Shown here piece after piece: positions 9,047 through 16,724 of a stretch of 64,000 nucleotides of DNA; within the stretch, counting starts at the first letter, position 1; every line of letters starts with the position of its first letter. The translations under genes and the position numbers were made by a program. Where the stretch lies: contig CP133187.1 of the NCBI GenBank assembly GCA_030913685.1, forward strand, positions 620,001-684,000, given 5' to 3'. The notes beneath the pieces are model-generated. The model did no database searches and was not told where the DNA came from. It worked only from the letters and a program-made list of their open reading frames with translations. The DNA comes from Oscillospiraceae bacterium MB24-C1. GTDB lineage: Bacteria > Bacillota > Clostridia > Oscillospirales > Ruminococcaceae.

Positions 9047-10372
9047 TCATTCATAATATTCCACACCGTCAAGGGTGACGCGTGCAAATATGAGCGGCCT
9101 TTTGGCAGGTGGTGCACTGTCAACTTTAAACGCCTCCAACAGCCGTTCTTCAGCAAGCCCCAGTGCGTCGGAACGGTCGGTATAAACAGTGGCGAGTGGT
9201 GCGCCCGCTTCAACCCATTGGCCGGATTTGGCGTGCAGCATGATGCCCGCAGCAAAATCGATGGTGCTCTCTTTCGTTTCGCGTCCTGCCCCCAATAGCA
9301 CCGAGGTGTTGCCAATTTCTTCGGTGTTCATCGCGGTAACATAGCCTGCGCGCTGCGTTTTAATGGTATGAGCCACATTGGCTTTTTTAAATAGCGATGT
9401 ATCCCTCAGAGCAGCACTGTCGCCGCCCTGCGCCTCCACCATAGCGCACAATGTCTCAAACGCTTTTCCACTGGAAAGAGCCTCCTGAACTAGTGCGCGG
9501 CAATAAGCGATATCCCCCCTGCCGCCCAAATAGAGCATATTGGCCGCAAGTTCCAGCGATACCGTCGTCAAATCCTCAGGCCCGTGACCGCGAAGCGTTT
9601 CCACCGCCTCGATAACCTCCAATGTATTTCCGATGGCAAAGCCCAACGGACAATCCATATCAGTGATTAACGCGGCGGTTTTTCGTCCGGTGTGCTCGCC
9701 GATAGACACCATCTCCTCAGCCAGCGCAATCGAATCTGAAACAGTTTTCATGAACGCACCGCTACCGGTTTTAACGTCGAGCACAATGCCGTTTGCGCCA
9801 GAAGCCAGTTTCTTGCTCATAATCGAAGCGGCAATCAACGAGATATTCTCCACCGTGGCGGTCACATCCCGTAGCGCATAAAGCTTTTTATCAGCGGGAG
9901 CCAAATTTCCGGTCTGTCCCACTACCGCAACGCCGGTTTTGCGTACCACGTCAAAAAATTGCTCAGTTGAAAGTGCCGTGCAAAAACCCGGAATCGACTC
10001 GAGTTTGTCAACCGTACCGCCGGTGTGGCCCAGCCCGCGTCCCGACATCTTCGCCACCCGCACCCCACATGCCGCGACAATGGGCGCCGCAATCAACGTG
10101 GTTTTATCCCCCACGCCACCGGTGGAATGCTTATCCACCTTAAAACCTTCTATCGGTGACAGGTCGACCATATCGCCCGAATGCGCCATCAAGTCGGTGA
10201 GATCAGCGGTTTCGCGTCGGTCCATCTTCTGAAAATAGACTGCCATCATCAGTGCTGAGGTCTGATAGTCCGGTATGCTGCCATCGGTAACACCCTCGAC
10301 AAAGAATTTTAACTCCTCGCGAGTCAACGCCCCGCCGTCGCGCTTTTTGTGAATGACATCGTACATCCTCAT
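9047..10372 (-). CDS. pdp: Pyrimidine-nucleoside phosphorylase
   Basis: The full-length 441-aa protein begins MRMYDVIHKKRDGGALTREE, as in Firmicute pyrimidine-nucleoside phosphorylases. It carries the phosphate- and base-binding motif VDKHSTGGVGDKTTL. The order of the all-alpha domain, alpha/beta domain and C-terminal lipoyl-like domain is normal. It cleaves uridine, deoxyuridine and thymidine with phosphate to give the free base and (deoxy)ribose-1-phosphate in cytoplasmic salvage. It stands alone here, whereas this gene is often next to deoC, cdd or nucleoside transporter genes. Distinguishing Pdp from thymidine phosphorylase (DoeA-type) relies on the Firmicute context. Confidence 0.93.
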   Translation of the reverse strand: MRMYDVIHKKRDGGALTREELKFFVEGVTDGSIPDYQTSALMMAVYFQKMDRRETADLTDLMAHSGDMVDLSPIEGFKVDKHSTGGVGDKTTLIAAPIVAACGVRVAKMSGRGLGHTGGTVDKLESIPGFCTALSTEQFFDVVRKTGVAVVGQTGNLAPADKKLYALRDVTATVENISLIAASIMSKKLASGANGIVLDVKTGSGAFMKTVSDSIALAEEMVSIGEHTGRKTAALITDMDCPLGFAIGNTLEVIEAVETLRGHGPEDLTTVSLELAANMLYLGGRGDIAYCRALVQEALSSGKAFETLCAMVEAQGGDSAALRDTSLFKKANVAHTIKTQRAGYVTAMNTEEIGNTSVLLGAGRETKESTIDFAAGIMLHAKSGQWVEAGAPLATVYTDRSDALGLAEERLLEAFKVDSAPPAKRPLIFARVTLDGVEYYE

Positions 10373-10543
10373 AATAAATCCCCCAGACAGGTGTATGTTT
10401 TGTGGTCTTATTAACAGTATACCGTACCTACAGAAATTTTTCCAGATGATTTATTAAGTGTTGTTTTGAATACTGCGCTCTTTTAATTGCCAATTTTTTT
10501 TGCTATACTGATAAAAATATCTCGTTAAAGGAGCTTAAAGCAC

Positions 10544-10870
10544 ATGAACGATACTATCGCTGGGCTGTTTGAAGTTATCAACATGCGTAAGGCACAGCCG
10601 CAGGAGGGCTCATATACCTGTTATTTATTCGAAAAAGGTACTGATAAAATTTTGAAAAAAGTCGGTGAAGAAGCGTCTGAGGTTATTATCGCAGCAAAAA
10701 ACGGCGATAATAGCGAAACCTCCAATGAGATATGCGATTTGCTCTATCACCTGCTGGTGCTGATGGCGGAGCAGGATATTCCTTTAGAGCAGGTAACGGA
10801 TATACTAGAGCAGCGCCGCCTGAAAATCGGCAATCTTAAAGAATTTCACATAAGCGACCATAACAGTTAG
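10544..10870 (+). CDS. hisE: Phosphoribosyl-ATP diphosphatase (HisE)
   Basis: The 108-aa all-alpha MazG-like protein has the HisE signature [18 protein letters not shown] followed by [12 protein letters not shown], which carries the metal-binding acidic residues. It hydrolyses phosphoribosyl-ATP to phosphoribosyl-AMP, the second step of histidine synthesis. No other his gene is in the window, so hisE is detached from the rest of the pathway here or lies at the edge of a his cluster elsewhere. A TATACT box at 10504-10509 suggests its own promoter, and a terminator follows. Confidence 0.93.
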   Translation: MNDTIAGLFEVINMRKAQPQEGSYTCYLFEKGTDKILKKVGEEASEVIIAAKNGDNSETSNEICDLLYHLLVLMAEQDIPLEQVTDILEQRRLKIGNLKEFHISDHNS

Positions 10871-10888
10871 TCCATCGGCTAAGAGCTT

Positions 10889-10921
10889 AAGCGGCACACA
10901 GAAATCTGTGCGCCGCTTTTT
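10889..10921 (+). terminator. Intrinsic terminator after hisE
   Basis: AGCGGCACACAG pairs with CTGTGCGCCGCT (one mismatch), followed by TTTTTAA. Confidence 0.85.
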
Positions 10922-10973
10922 AACGTCCCGCTTATTTAATCCAACATCATTGCCTTAAATTACTTAACTTCAT

Positions 10974-11846
10974 TCACGTTATTTTTTTGTGAAATGTCTT
11001 AGACAATATATCTTGCGTTTCTGCCGAAGGTAAAAAAGTATTTTTCCCTTGGTTATATTCGCCCTTTACCGGCAATATTTCCACTGTCAGCGAACGCGAC
11101 ATCATATGTGTCAGTGCTCGACGGCGCGACTCAAAATCGCCAACCGCCATGTTCGAAGATCCGTTGTTCACCGCTGTTTCAAACGCTTTGACCAACAGCG
11201 ATTCGGTCATCAGCGGCATGCGCTGTAACAGCATCTGTTCAGTGAGATCTCCCACCATCTTTAGTCGATCCCGCTCACCCGCAGCGTAACCTTGATAGTT
11301 GATCAAAAGGGCCGCCCTACGTCCGTCGATAATTTGCCGCCCCTGTGGCAAAGCCGACAATCCGTTCTCTGTCGACAGTGACGCGTCGAGCGTAAAATCA
11401 ATGGCACCAACCACATCGCCCAGCTTTAAAAGACTGTCGGAGGTCAAATCCATCCAGCGGTCGCTCTCCACCGAAAGCGCATTTTCAAGTGCGGCCTCGG
11501 CGCGTGCGGCCCCCTCCCTTTTCCAAACACTGGCCACCGCATCAAATTTTCCGGCGTCCTCCACCATTGTCTCGGGGGGAATAACAGCTATTCTGACCGC
11601 GTTAGATAGCGGGTCAATCCTACAAAGCAGAATGCAATTGGGCTTTTCCTTGGCATTTTCGCGCAGCGCCACGCTGATGGTGATGGCGTCGCTGCTCTGT
11701 GGGTAGTAGCTTTCCGGTTGAGAATGAATCGCCATCCTGTTGCCTGCAAAGCGAAACAGGGCAAACGAAAATGGGATGGCCAACACCAGTATTCCTATTA
11801 AAAACGCGATAAAAAACTGCATGATTGCAGAACGTCCCTGTTTCAT
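10974..11846 (-). CDS. Degenerate LytR-CpsA-Psr (LCP)-like membrane protein
   Basis: One N-terminal membrane helix (IMQFFIAFLIGILVLAIPFSFAL) is followed by an extracytoplasmic LCP-like domain. It starts ILLCRIDPLSNAVRIAVIPPETMV and includes the later QIIDGRRAALLINYQGY region and ERDRLKMVGDL. In active LCP phosphotransferases the early motif reads SIPRDT, where Arg and Asp help bind the pyrophosphate. Here it reads VIPPET, so both are replaced. It may therefore bind, but not transfer, polyprenyl-linked glycans. The ribosome site is GGAGG before ATG. It is monocistronic. Confidence 0.6.
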   Translation of the reverse strand: MKQGRSAIMQFFIAFLIGILVLAIPFSFALFRFAGNRMAIHSQPESYYPQSSDAITISVALRENAKEKPNCILLCRIDPLSNAVRIAVIPPETMVEDAGKFDAVASVWKREGAARAEAALENALSVESDRWMDLTSDSLLKLGDVVGAIDFTLDASLSTENGLSALPQGRQIIDGRRAALLINYQGYAAGERDRLKMVGDLTEQMLLQRMPLMTESLLVKAFETAVNNGSSNMAVGDFESRRRALTHMMSRSLTVEILPVKGEYNQGKNTFLPSAETQDILSKTFHKKIT

Positions 11847-12034
11847 GTTTGTGCCTCCTGACCTGTATTAGTGTTGGCTCAAAACAAGGCAAAATATGCA
11901 AATTTAACCTTGTTGATTTAAATGAGACCAGCTCCACCCCAAAAAGGCCGTTTACTGTACGATCACGCTAAAAAAGGGCAAAAATATCGACTAGAGGCCT
12001 ACTTTCAGTAATCTTATCGCTCGGCTGCAAACAA

Positions 12035-12071
12035 AACAAGAGCGAGGGCGCAGACATCACTGCCTGCGCCC
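12035..12071 (-). terminator. Probable leftward terminator after the small gene at 12107
   Basis: GGGCGCAG and CTGCGCCC arms form an 8-bp stem with a 10-nt loop. On the - strand the stem is followed by a T-rich stretch (TCGCTCTTGTTTTG). Confidence 0.55.
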
Positions 12072-12106
12072 ATATTGCTGTACCTGTCATTATAACTTCG
12101 GTATAC

Positions 12107-12247
12107 TCACCGCCTGGTGTTGGGGCCAAGCGCTTCTTTTTTTACATTGTGGTCGCTCATGGGCTGGGTGTTGTTTTGGTTCAAGGCAGCCTTTTCTTCT
12201 TCTTTAGAAACGATCTCTGCCGGGCCTTTGGCATTTGGCTTTGACAT
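12107..12247 (-). CDS. Small hydrophilic protein of 46 aa, unknown function
   Basis: A good ribosome site (GGAGGGG, 5 nt before ATG) precedes a 46-codon frame starting MSKPNAKGPAEIVSKEEEKA and ending KKEALGPNTRR. It is strongly charged and has no membrane segment or cysteine. It lies 12 bp downstream of the HMA-like gene in the same orientation and is followed by a terminator-like hairpin, so the two are probably co-transcribed. I do not recognise the family. Confidence 0.6.
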   Translation of the reverse strand: MSKPNAKGPAEIVSKEEEKAALNQNNTQPMSDHNVKKEALGPNTRR

Positions 12248-12259
12248 GGTATCCCCTCC

Positions 12260-12499
12260 CTACATGATATGGTCTTCGACAATGCTGCCGGTAATTTCAT
12301 AGCCCAGCGTTTCAATCTTTTTTGCGAGCTGGTCCGATCTGACGCCGGTTGTATCAAAATCGACAGCAATACACTCAGTACGGTCATTGACACTGACCGA
12401 AATTACCCCTCTGAATGTATCAAGCTCACGTTTGAGCTGCTTAACATCATGTTTGCCGTTGACGTTGGTTACGTTAAAATACGCACTTGCTTTTGACAT
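12260..12499 (-). CDS. HMA-like (ferredoxin-fold) small protein without the metal-binding CxxC
   Basis: The 79-aa protein has the beta-alpha-beta-beta-alpha-beta pattern of heavy-metal-associated domains. Recognisable pieces are DTFRGVISVSVNDRTECIAVDFDTT and the second helix SDQLAKKIETLGYEI. The loop that holds MxCxxC in CopZ reads TNVNGKHD here, so copper binding in the usual way is not possible. ATG 12499 is preferred because GAGGTGA lies just before it; the frame extends six codons further. It may be a protein-interaction or regulatory domain. No copper ATPase is nearby. Confidence 0.7.
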   Translation of the reverse strand: MSKASAYFNVTNVNGKHDVKQLKRELDTFRGVISVSVNDRTECIAVDFDTTGVRSDQLAKKIETLGYEITGSIVEDHIM

Positions 12500-12649
12500 C
12501 AAAATCACCTCGCCCATAGTATTGTCAACTGCACTCTTTTTATGAAAGCAAAGTGCTTATACGGTCTAAAGATGATTTTTTATTAAGTTTTCAAGTGAAC
12601 TACCAGAACGAACGATTGGCAGTATCCTAGATGCTTATTCTGCCTCTTT

Positions 12650-13837
12650 TCAGGTGTCGCCATCTTGCTTTAGTAATTTTTTGTATAGCCGGTCGATTGC
12701 CATTGCTCCAAGCGGCGCTGTGATTAAAATAGACAGCACCGCCACGGTCAAAACTTGCTGCCCGCCAGCTAGCCCCATTGAAAGCGGAATAGCACCAATG
12801 GCGGCTTGCACCGTCGCTTTCGGCGTATATGCCAGCATACAAAAATATTTTTCCCGCAAAGGGAGCCCGGTTTTAATCAGACAAAGCCATACACCCAGTA
12901 TGCGGAAAAGCAACGCGCCTAGCACGATGATTACCGCCGCATAACCCTGCATTTTTACATATCTTAAATCCACTGTTGCGCCAACCAGTACAAATAGCAA
13001 AATCTGGGCAGCAAGCCACAGCTTGTTATATTTTGACGCCAACTGCTCGGATAAATCCGGGCATTTTTGATATAGCGCGATGCCCAAGCTCATAATAGCC
13101 AGTAGACCGGACATCGGCAGAATCCCCTCCAACCGGTTTTGACATTCTATAAGCAAAAAGGAGATGCTAAGCATTATCAGCACCTTAATGGAGTTGCGTA
13201 TTTTAAACCGTTTGAAAAATGTCATGAGCAATAGACCACACACTGCGCCAACAATAATGCCCAAGACAATGGAAACGGGTATCTCAGCAAAACCGGCTGC
13301 GGAAAAATCCCCCCCTGCTGCCAGCGAAATGAATGCTGTAAACAACACGATGACAAAGACGTCATCCACCGAAGCTCCAGCCAAGATAAGCTGTGGAATA
13401 CTGTGCTTTTTGCCATAACCCTCCGCCATAATGGTTATCATGCGCGGGACAATAACCGCGGGTGAAACGGCTGCGAGTACACTGCCCATAATGGCTGCCT
13501 GCAACTGCGTAACCCCTAAAATGATGGGCGCAATAATTATCACACCAATTATTTCCAAGCTAGCAGGTACAAAACACATTAAAACCGCCGGTCGGCCTAC
13601 CCGCTTTAAATCCGCCACGTCGAGCGATAACCCCGCCCTTGTCAGGATGATGACCAGCGCAAGCTGGCGTAGCTCCGCAGAGATGTTCAAAATAGACTGA
13701 TCCAGCAAATTAAACGCATGCGGCCCCAATATCATACCGGTCACTATCATGCCCAAAAGAGGCGGTAGCTTCAGGCGCTCGAATAGAACGCCGAACAATA
13801 AGCCCAACAAGAAAATGAGTGCAAGACTGGTTAGCAT
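12650..13837 (-). CDS. Cation/proton antiporter (CPA, Kef/NhaP-like), fluoride-responsive
   Basis: The 395-aa protein has about 12 membrane helices. The N-terminal FGVLFERLKLPPLLGMIVTGMILGP and the paired-acid region LILAGASVDDVFVIVLFTAF are typical of the CPA superfamily; the adjacent aspartates are likely ion-binding. There is no C-terminal TrkA/RCK domain. AAGGAG is 7 nt before ATG 13837, so the longer frame upstream (to 13990) is leader RNA, not protein. That leader folds as a fluoride riboswitch with a terminator. Na+/H+ antiporters are a known fluoride-riboswitch gene class, suggesting a role in coping with fluoride or the acid load it brings. Confidence 0.85.
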   Translation of the reverse strand: MLTSLALIFLLGLLFGVLFERLKLPPLLGMIVTGMILGPHAFNLLDQSILNISAELRQLALVIILTRAGLSLDVADLKRVGRPAVLMCFVPASLEIIGVIIIAPIILGVTQLQAAIMGSVLAAVSPAVIVPRMITIMAEGYGKKHSIPQLILAGASVDDVFVIVLFTAFISLAAGGDFSAAGFAEIPVSIVLGIIVGAVCGLLLMTFFKRFKIRNSIKVLIMLSISFLLIECQNRLEGILPMSGLLAIMSLGIALYQKCPDLSEQLASKYNKLWLAAQILLFVLVGATVDLRYVKMQGYAAVIIVLGALLFRILGVWLCLIKTGLPLREKYFCMLAYTPKATVQAAIGAIPLSMGLAGGQQVLTVAVLSILITAPLGAMAIDRLYKKLLKQDGDT

Positions 13838-13863
13838 CAGTTTTCTCCTTAAATAAAAGCAAA

Positions 13864-13912
13864 ATAAAAAGCTGATTGTTTCTGCGCAAAAAATCGCAGA
13901 AGTCATCAGCTT
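13864..13912 (-). terminator. Riboswitch expression-platform terminator
   Basis: On the - strand AAGCTGAT and TTCTGCG pair with CGCAGAA and ATCAGCTT, forming a two-part stem followed by TTTTATTTT, 27 nt before the antiporter start codon. Its 5' strand includes the GATGACTTC segment the aptamer needs, so aptamer and terminator exclude each other. Confidence 0.8.
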
Positions 13913-13956
13913 AAAGCGGTTTTGGTTGAACCAAGGGAGAACTTCATTCCCAATGG
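13896..13956 (-). promoter_or_regulatory. Fluoride riboswitch (crcB motif) aptamer
   Basis: Read on the - strand, the order of conserved parts matches the crcB motif. A P1-like GGGA..TCCC stem encloses ATGAAGTTC. An AAAACCGC segment follows, then a short GCT/AGC hairpin and GCTGATGACTTCTGC. GAAGT in the first loop pairs exactly with ACTTC at the 3' end, giving the pseudoknot typical of the fluoride aptamer. In this class fluoride binding stabilises the aptamer and prevents terminator formation, switching the downstream gene on. Identification was by eye, not by covariance model. Confidence 0.85.
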
Positions 13957-14011
13957 TTGTTATCATAACACAGCACAGGTTACGGCGCAAGCAAATGTTA
14001 AAATTTTTTTA

Positions 14012-15346
14012 TCAGTTTTTCCGCCTTTGATCATAAACGCGCACCAGTTGATGTACCTCGCGCGCGAAAAATAGCAGTCCCAGCATGTTGAATATCATCA
14101 TCAATCCAGTTAACAGGTCGCTTAACAACCAGATTCTGCGCACGCTCCACAATGCGCCAAGCGATACCCCAAGCGCATATAGAAGACGGTAAAGCTTTGG
14201 TGCGACGTAAGATTTTGGCAACAGGTATTGCAGTGCTGTTTTGCCATATGTATACCATCCGCACACCGATGTCACACCAAAAAGCGCAATGAATACTGCC
14301 ACCATTGCTCCCCAGTGCCCACCCAACAGTGCCGAAAAGCAACGGATGGCCAACGCCGCACCGTCATGCGCACCATAAAGTAGCTGTCCACTCTGGGCTG
14401 TCAGCAACACGAGCGCCGTCAGTGTGCAGGAAAGTGTGGTATCTATAAACACCTCTAAAATGCCCCACATGCCCTGAGTCACCGGGTCACTGCAATTTGA
14501 CTGCGAATGCGCGATGGGGCTGGAACCCATCCCGGCCTCGTTAGAAAACACGCCCCGAGCCAACCCGAACCGCATTGCGCTGCGCGCTGTATGGCCGATA
14601 GTTCCGCCCGCGGCAGCCCGCAGACCAAAGGCCTGCGAAAACATAGCACCGACTGCATCGGGCAGTTGTGATCTACCCTGCCATACCGCCACCATTGACA
14701 ACAGTAGGTAACCGACCGTAATAACCGGTACAATCCAGGCTGATAATATCATAATGCCTCTGACTCCCTTACCGGTGGCCACCCAGGTGAACAATCCCAG
14801 CGCGACAGCGCATAGAATGGGCGAAACCGAAAAATACGCTAGCGCCTGCGCCGCAGAGTTGGACTGTGTCATATTCCCTGTGCCAAGTGAAGCCGCAACA
14901 CAACTAACGGCAAACAAAGCGGCCAACACACCGCCCCATTTGCCCAACGCGTGCAGATAGCCCATCGGACCCGCACCCTGCCGTTTATATTTAACAGCCA
15001 GCGCCACTTCGGCAAACTTGATCATCATACCGGCGAGAGCAGCAAGCTGCATCCATACTACTGCGCCGGGCCCGCCCGCCACGATGGCGGTGGCAACACC
15101 GACGATATTTCCGGTGCCCATTGTGGCCCCAAGCGCAGTACTCATCGCCATAAAAGCGGAAACATCACGCTTTTCTTGACGTTTGACACCAAGATTGCCA
15201 AAGATGTTTTTAAATGCCTGTGGCATGCTTCTGAGTGAGAAAAATTGAGTTTTTACTGTTAGATATCCGCCCAGCCCCAAAATTATAACCATGGTAAACG
15301 GCCCCCACAGGGTGCCGGCGGCGCGTTCAAGCAGCATGTCGGTCAA
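14012..15346 (-). CDS. Sodium:alanine/glycine symporter, AGCS family
   Basis: This multi-helix transporter carries clear AGCS signatures: GLGGYLTVKTQFFSLR, MSTALGATMGTGNIVGVATAI, a GGPGAVVWMQLAALAGM segment and GVFSNEAGMGSSPIAHS. It should import alanine or glycine with Na+. TTG at 15346 is chosen because GGAGGGG lies 6 nt upstream; ATG at 15337 is the alternative. I looked for a glycine riboswitch in the leader and saw none. The gene is downstream of, and antisense-free from, the glyoxalase gene's terminator, so it is probably transcribed alone. Confidence 0.9.
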   Translation of the reverse strand: MTDMLLERAAGTLWGPFTMVIILGLGGYLTVKTQFFSLRSMPQAFKNIFGNLGVKRQEKRDVSAFMAMSTALGATMGTGNIVGVATAIVAGGPGAVVWMQLAALAGMMIKFAEVALAVKYKRQGAGPMGYLHALGKWGGVLAALFAVSCVAASLGTGNMTQSNSAAQALAYFSVSPILCAVALGLFTWVATGKGVRGIMILSAWIVPVITVGYLLLSMVAVWQGRSQLPDAVGAMFSQAFGLRAAAGGTIGHTARSAMRFGLARGVFSNEAGMGSSPIAHSQSNCSDPVTQGMWGILEVFIDTTLSCTLTALVLLTAQSGQLLYGAHDGAALAIRCFSALLGGHWGAMVAVFIALFGVTSVCGWYTYGKTALQYLLPKSYVAPKLYRLLYALGVSLGALWSVRRIWLLSDLLTGLMMIFNMLGLLFFAREVHQLVRVYDQRRKN

Positions 15347-15425
15347 TGGTATCCCCTCCTTTAAACAGGCTATTCCCAATGACAGCGAATCATGCCGGGT
15401 AATAATGTTATAAGATAGCAAAATA

Positions 15426-15457
15426 ACAGAGACCCGCCATTTTAAGCGGGTCTCTGT
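15426..15457 (-). terminator. Terminator after the glyoxalase gene
   Basis: ACAGAGACCCGC and GCGGGTCTCTGT are perfect 12-nt arms with an 8-nt loop. On the - strand TATTTTG follows. Confidence 0.75.
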
Positions 15458-15566
15458 ATTTAAGGAGAGTTTTGAACGAACGCGAGGGCTTTTTAGTGGA
15501 GAGCACCCTCGTCTATGAAGGTAAAAAAGGTTTTAGGAGAGTACCTTTTCACCGAGAAATCTGATG

Positions 15567-15941
15567 TTAGTGGCGATCCGGTGGCAGAATCTCAAGCCAG
15601 TAGCCATCCGGGTCGCTGATGAAATAAATTCCCATACCCTTATTTTCGTAGCAGATGCAGCCCATTTCGCTGTGCAGCGCATGCGCCGCCTCGAAATCAT
15701 CAGTGCGAAACGCGATATGAATTTCGTTTTCGCCAAGATTATAAGGGTCGGTATGGTCGCGCAGCCAGGTCAGCTCAAGCTGGTGTTCGCTGCTGCCGTC
15801 CGACAAGAATGCCAGTGTAAAGCTGCCGTCCGCCGCGTTCTTGCGTCGCACTTCGTTTAATCCTAGCGCCTTTTTATAAAACGCGATACTGGCGTCTAAA
15901 TCACAGACATTTATATTATTATGTGCAAACTTAAAGGTCAT
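15567..15941 (-). CDS. Glyoxalase I-like VOC family protein (lactoylglutathione lyase type)
   Basis: The 124-aa VOC protein has two beta-alpha-beta-beta-beta modules. Candidate metal ligands are in the usual places: His in KFAHNNINVCDLD, Glu in QLELTW, His in NEIHIAF and Glu in YWLEILPP. The DPDGYWLEI motif is typical of glyoxalase I and close relatives. The likely reaction is conversion of the methylglyoxal-thiol hemithioacetal, but other VOC enzymes share these motifs and Clostridia generally lack glutathione, so the thiol partner is uncertain. A terminator follows. Confidence 0.8.
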   Translation of the reverse strand: MTFKFAHNNINVCDLDASIAFYKKALGLNEVRRKNAADGSFTLAFLSDGSSEHQLELTWLRDHTDPYNLGENEIHIAFRTDDFEAAHALHSEMGCICYENKGMGIYFISDPDGYWLEILPPDRH

Positions 15942-16110
15942 CAGCCATACCTCATTAATTAATTTTATGGGTTAATGATACCTTATTGAGTGCGCGATTT
16001 CATCCTTTGTTAATTAAAGAGTGGTTACAATTTGTTTTCAAGCATCAAAAGGTTATGACAAAGAAGATTTTTTGCAGTATTTTTTTTAATTTCGACCACT
16101 CTATATAATG

Positions 16111-16458
16111 TCAGCTTGTATAGTCTTCGATAAGCTGCAATAGCTCAGCATAATCTGAAACCTCGATACCCTGTTCAAGCCGCATGCGATCCACGTCGGG
16201 GAGATAATGCAGGTAGCGGTCAAACACTAGCTCAGGCTCTTTTTTCCCGATCATATATACCGCCAGCTTGCCCTCATACCCCGACAGTAGATAACGCGGT
16301 TTTTGCGGTGTCTCTTCGGCGCTTATCCCCGGCTTGACATCCATAGCTGCCTGAGGAATATCGGACGCCTGAAATTTTGCCCATATACCGAAAGCGCTGC
16401 CGCCCAATATAGCCACCGCCAAAGCTGCAACACCAAACCAACTCATCTTTCTCTTCAC
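16111..16458 (-). CDS. BofC C-terminal-domain-like membrane-anchored protein
   Basis: An N-terminal membrane helix (SWFGVAALAVAILGGSAFGIWA) is followed by a short domain RYLLSGYEGKLAVYM..PELVFDRYLHYLPDVDRMRLEQGIEV ending in LLQLIEDYTS. This pattern recurs in Clostridia proteins related to the BofC C-terminal domain. BofC in Bacillus controls SpoIVB signalling in sporulation, but many clostridial relatives are of unknown role. GTG at 16458 is preferred since AGGAG sits 9 nt upstream; the longer frame starting at 16512 lacks a ribosome site. No spore gene is adjacent. Confidence 0.6.
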   Translation of the reverse strand: MKRKMSWFGVAALAVAILGGSAFGIWAKFQASDIPQAAMDVKPGISAEETPQKPRYLLSGYEGKLAVYMIGKKEPELVFDRYLHYLPDVDRMRLEQGIEVSDYAELLQLIEDYTS

Positions 16459-16724
16459 AGCTATCATCTCCTGCACAATTAATAGAAATTGAACAAACCT
16501 AGAACAGTTCATTCCCCTTATTTACAATGCCGCTATCAGAAATATTGTTGACTCTATTTCAGTGTGGTATGCGCTTCAAGCACAAAACTTTTGGGCAAAA
16601 TACATGTACACAAACACTTTTATTTATGCTATACTTAGCGGTGATATCTTGATAAGGATATCATTATGATATGCAGAATATATCAGTTTGGCTTTGCCAT
16701 GCAATATAAAAAAGGAGTGATTTG

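Noticed and set aside
13838-13990. N-terminal extension of the antiporter frame to 13990
   Set aside because: The sequence is the riboswitch aptamer and terminator; the ribosome site lies directly before 13837.
15347-15425. Glycine riboswitch before the AGCS symporter
   Set aside because: The leader is too short and lacks the conserved tandem aptamer features.
16019-16101. Long stem-loop with GAGTGGT/ACCACTC ends after the BofC-like gene
   Set aside because: Arms are only 7-8 nt around a loop of nearly 70 nt with no useful T-run; not convincing as a terminator.
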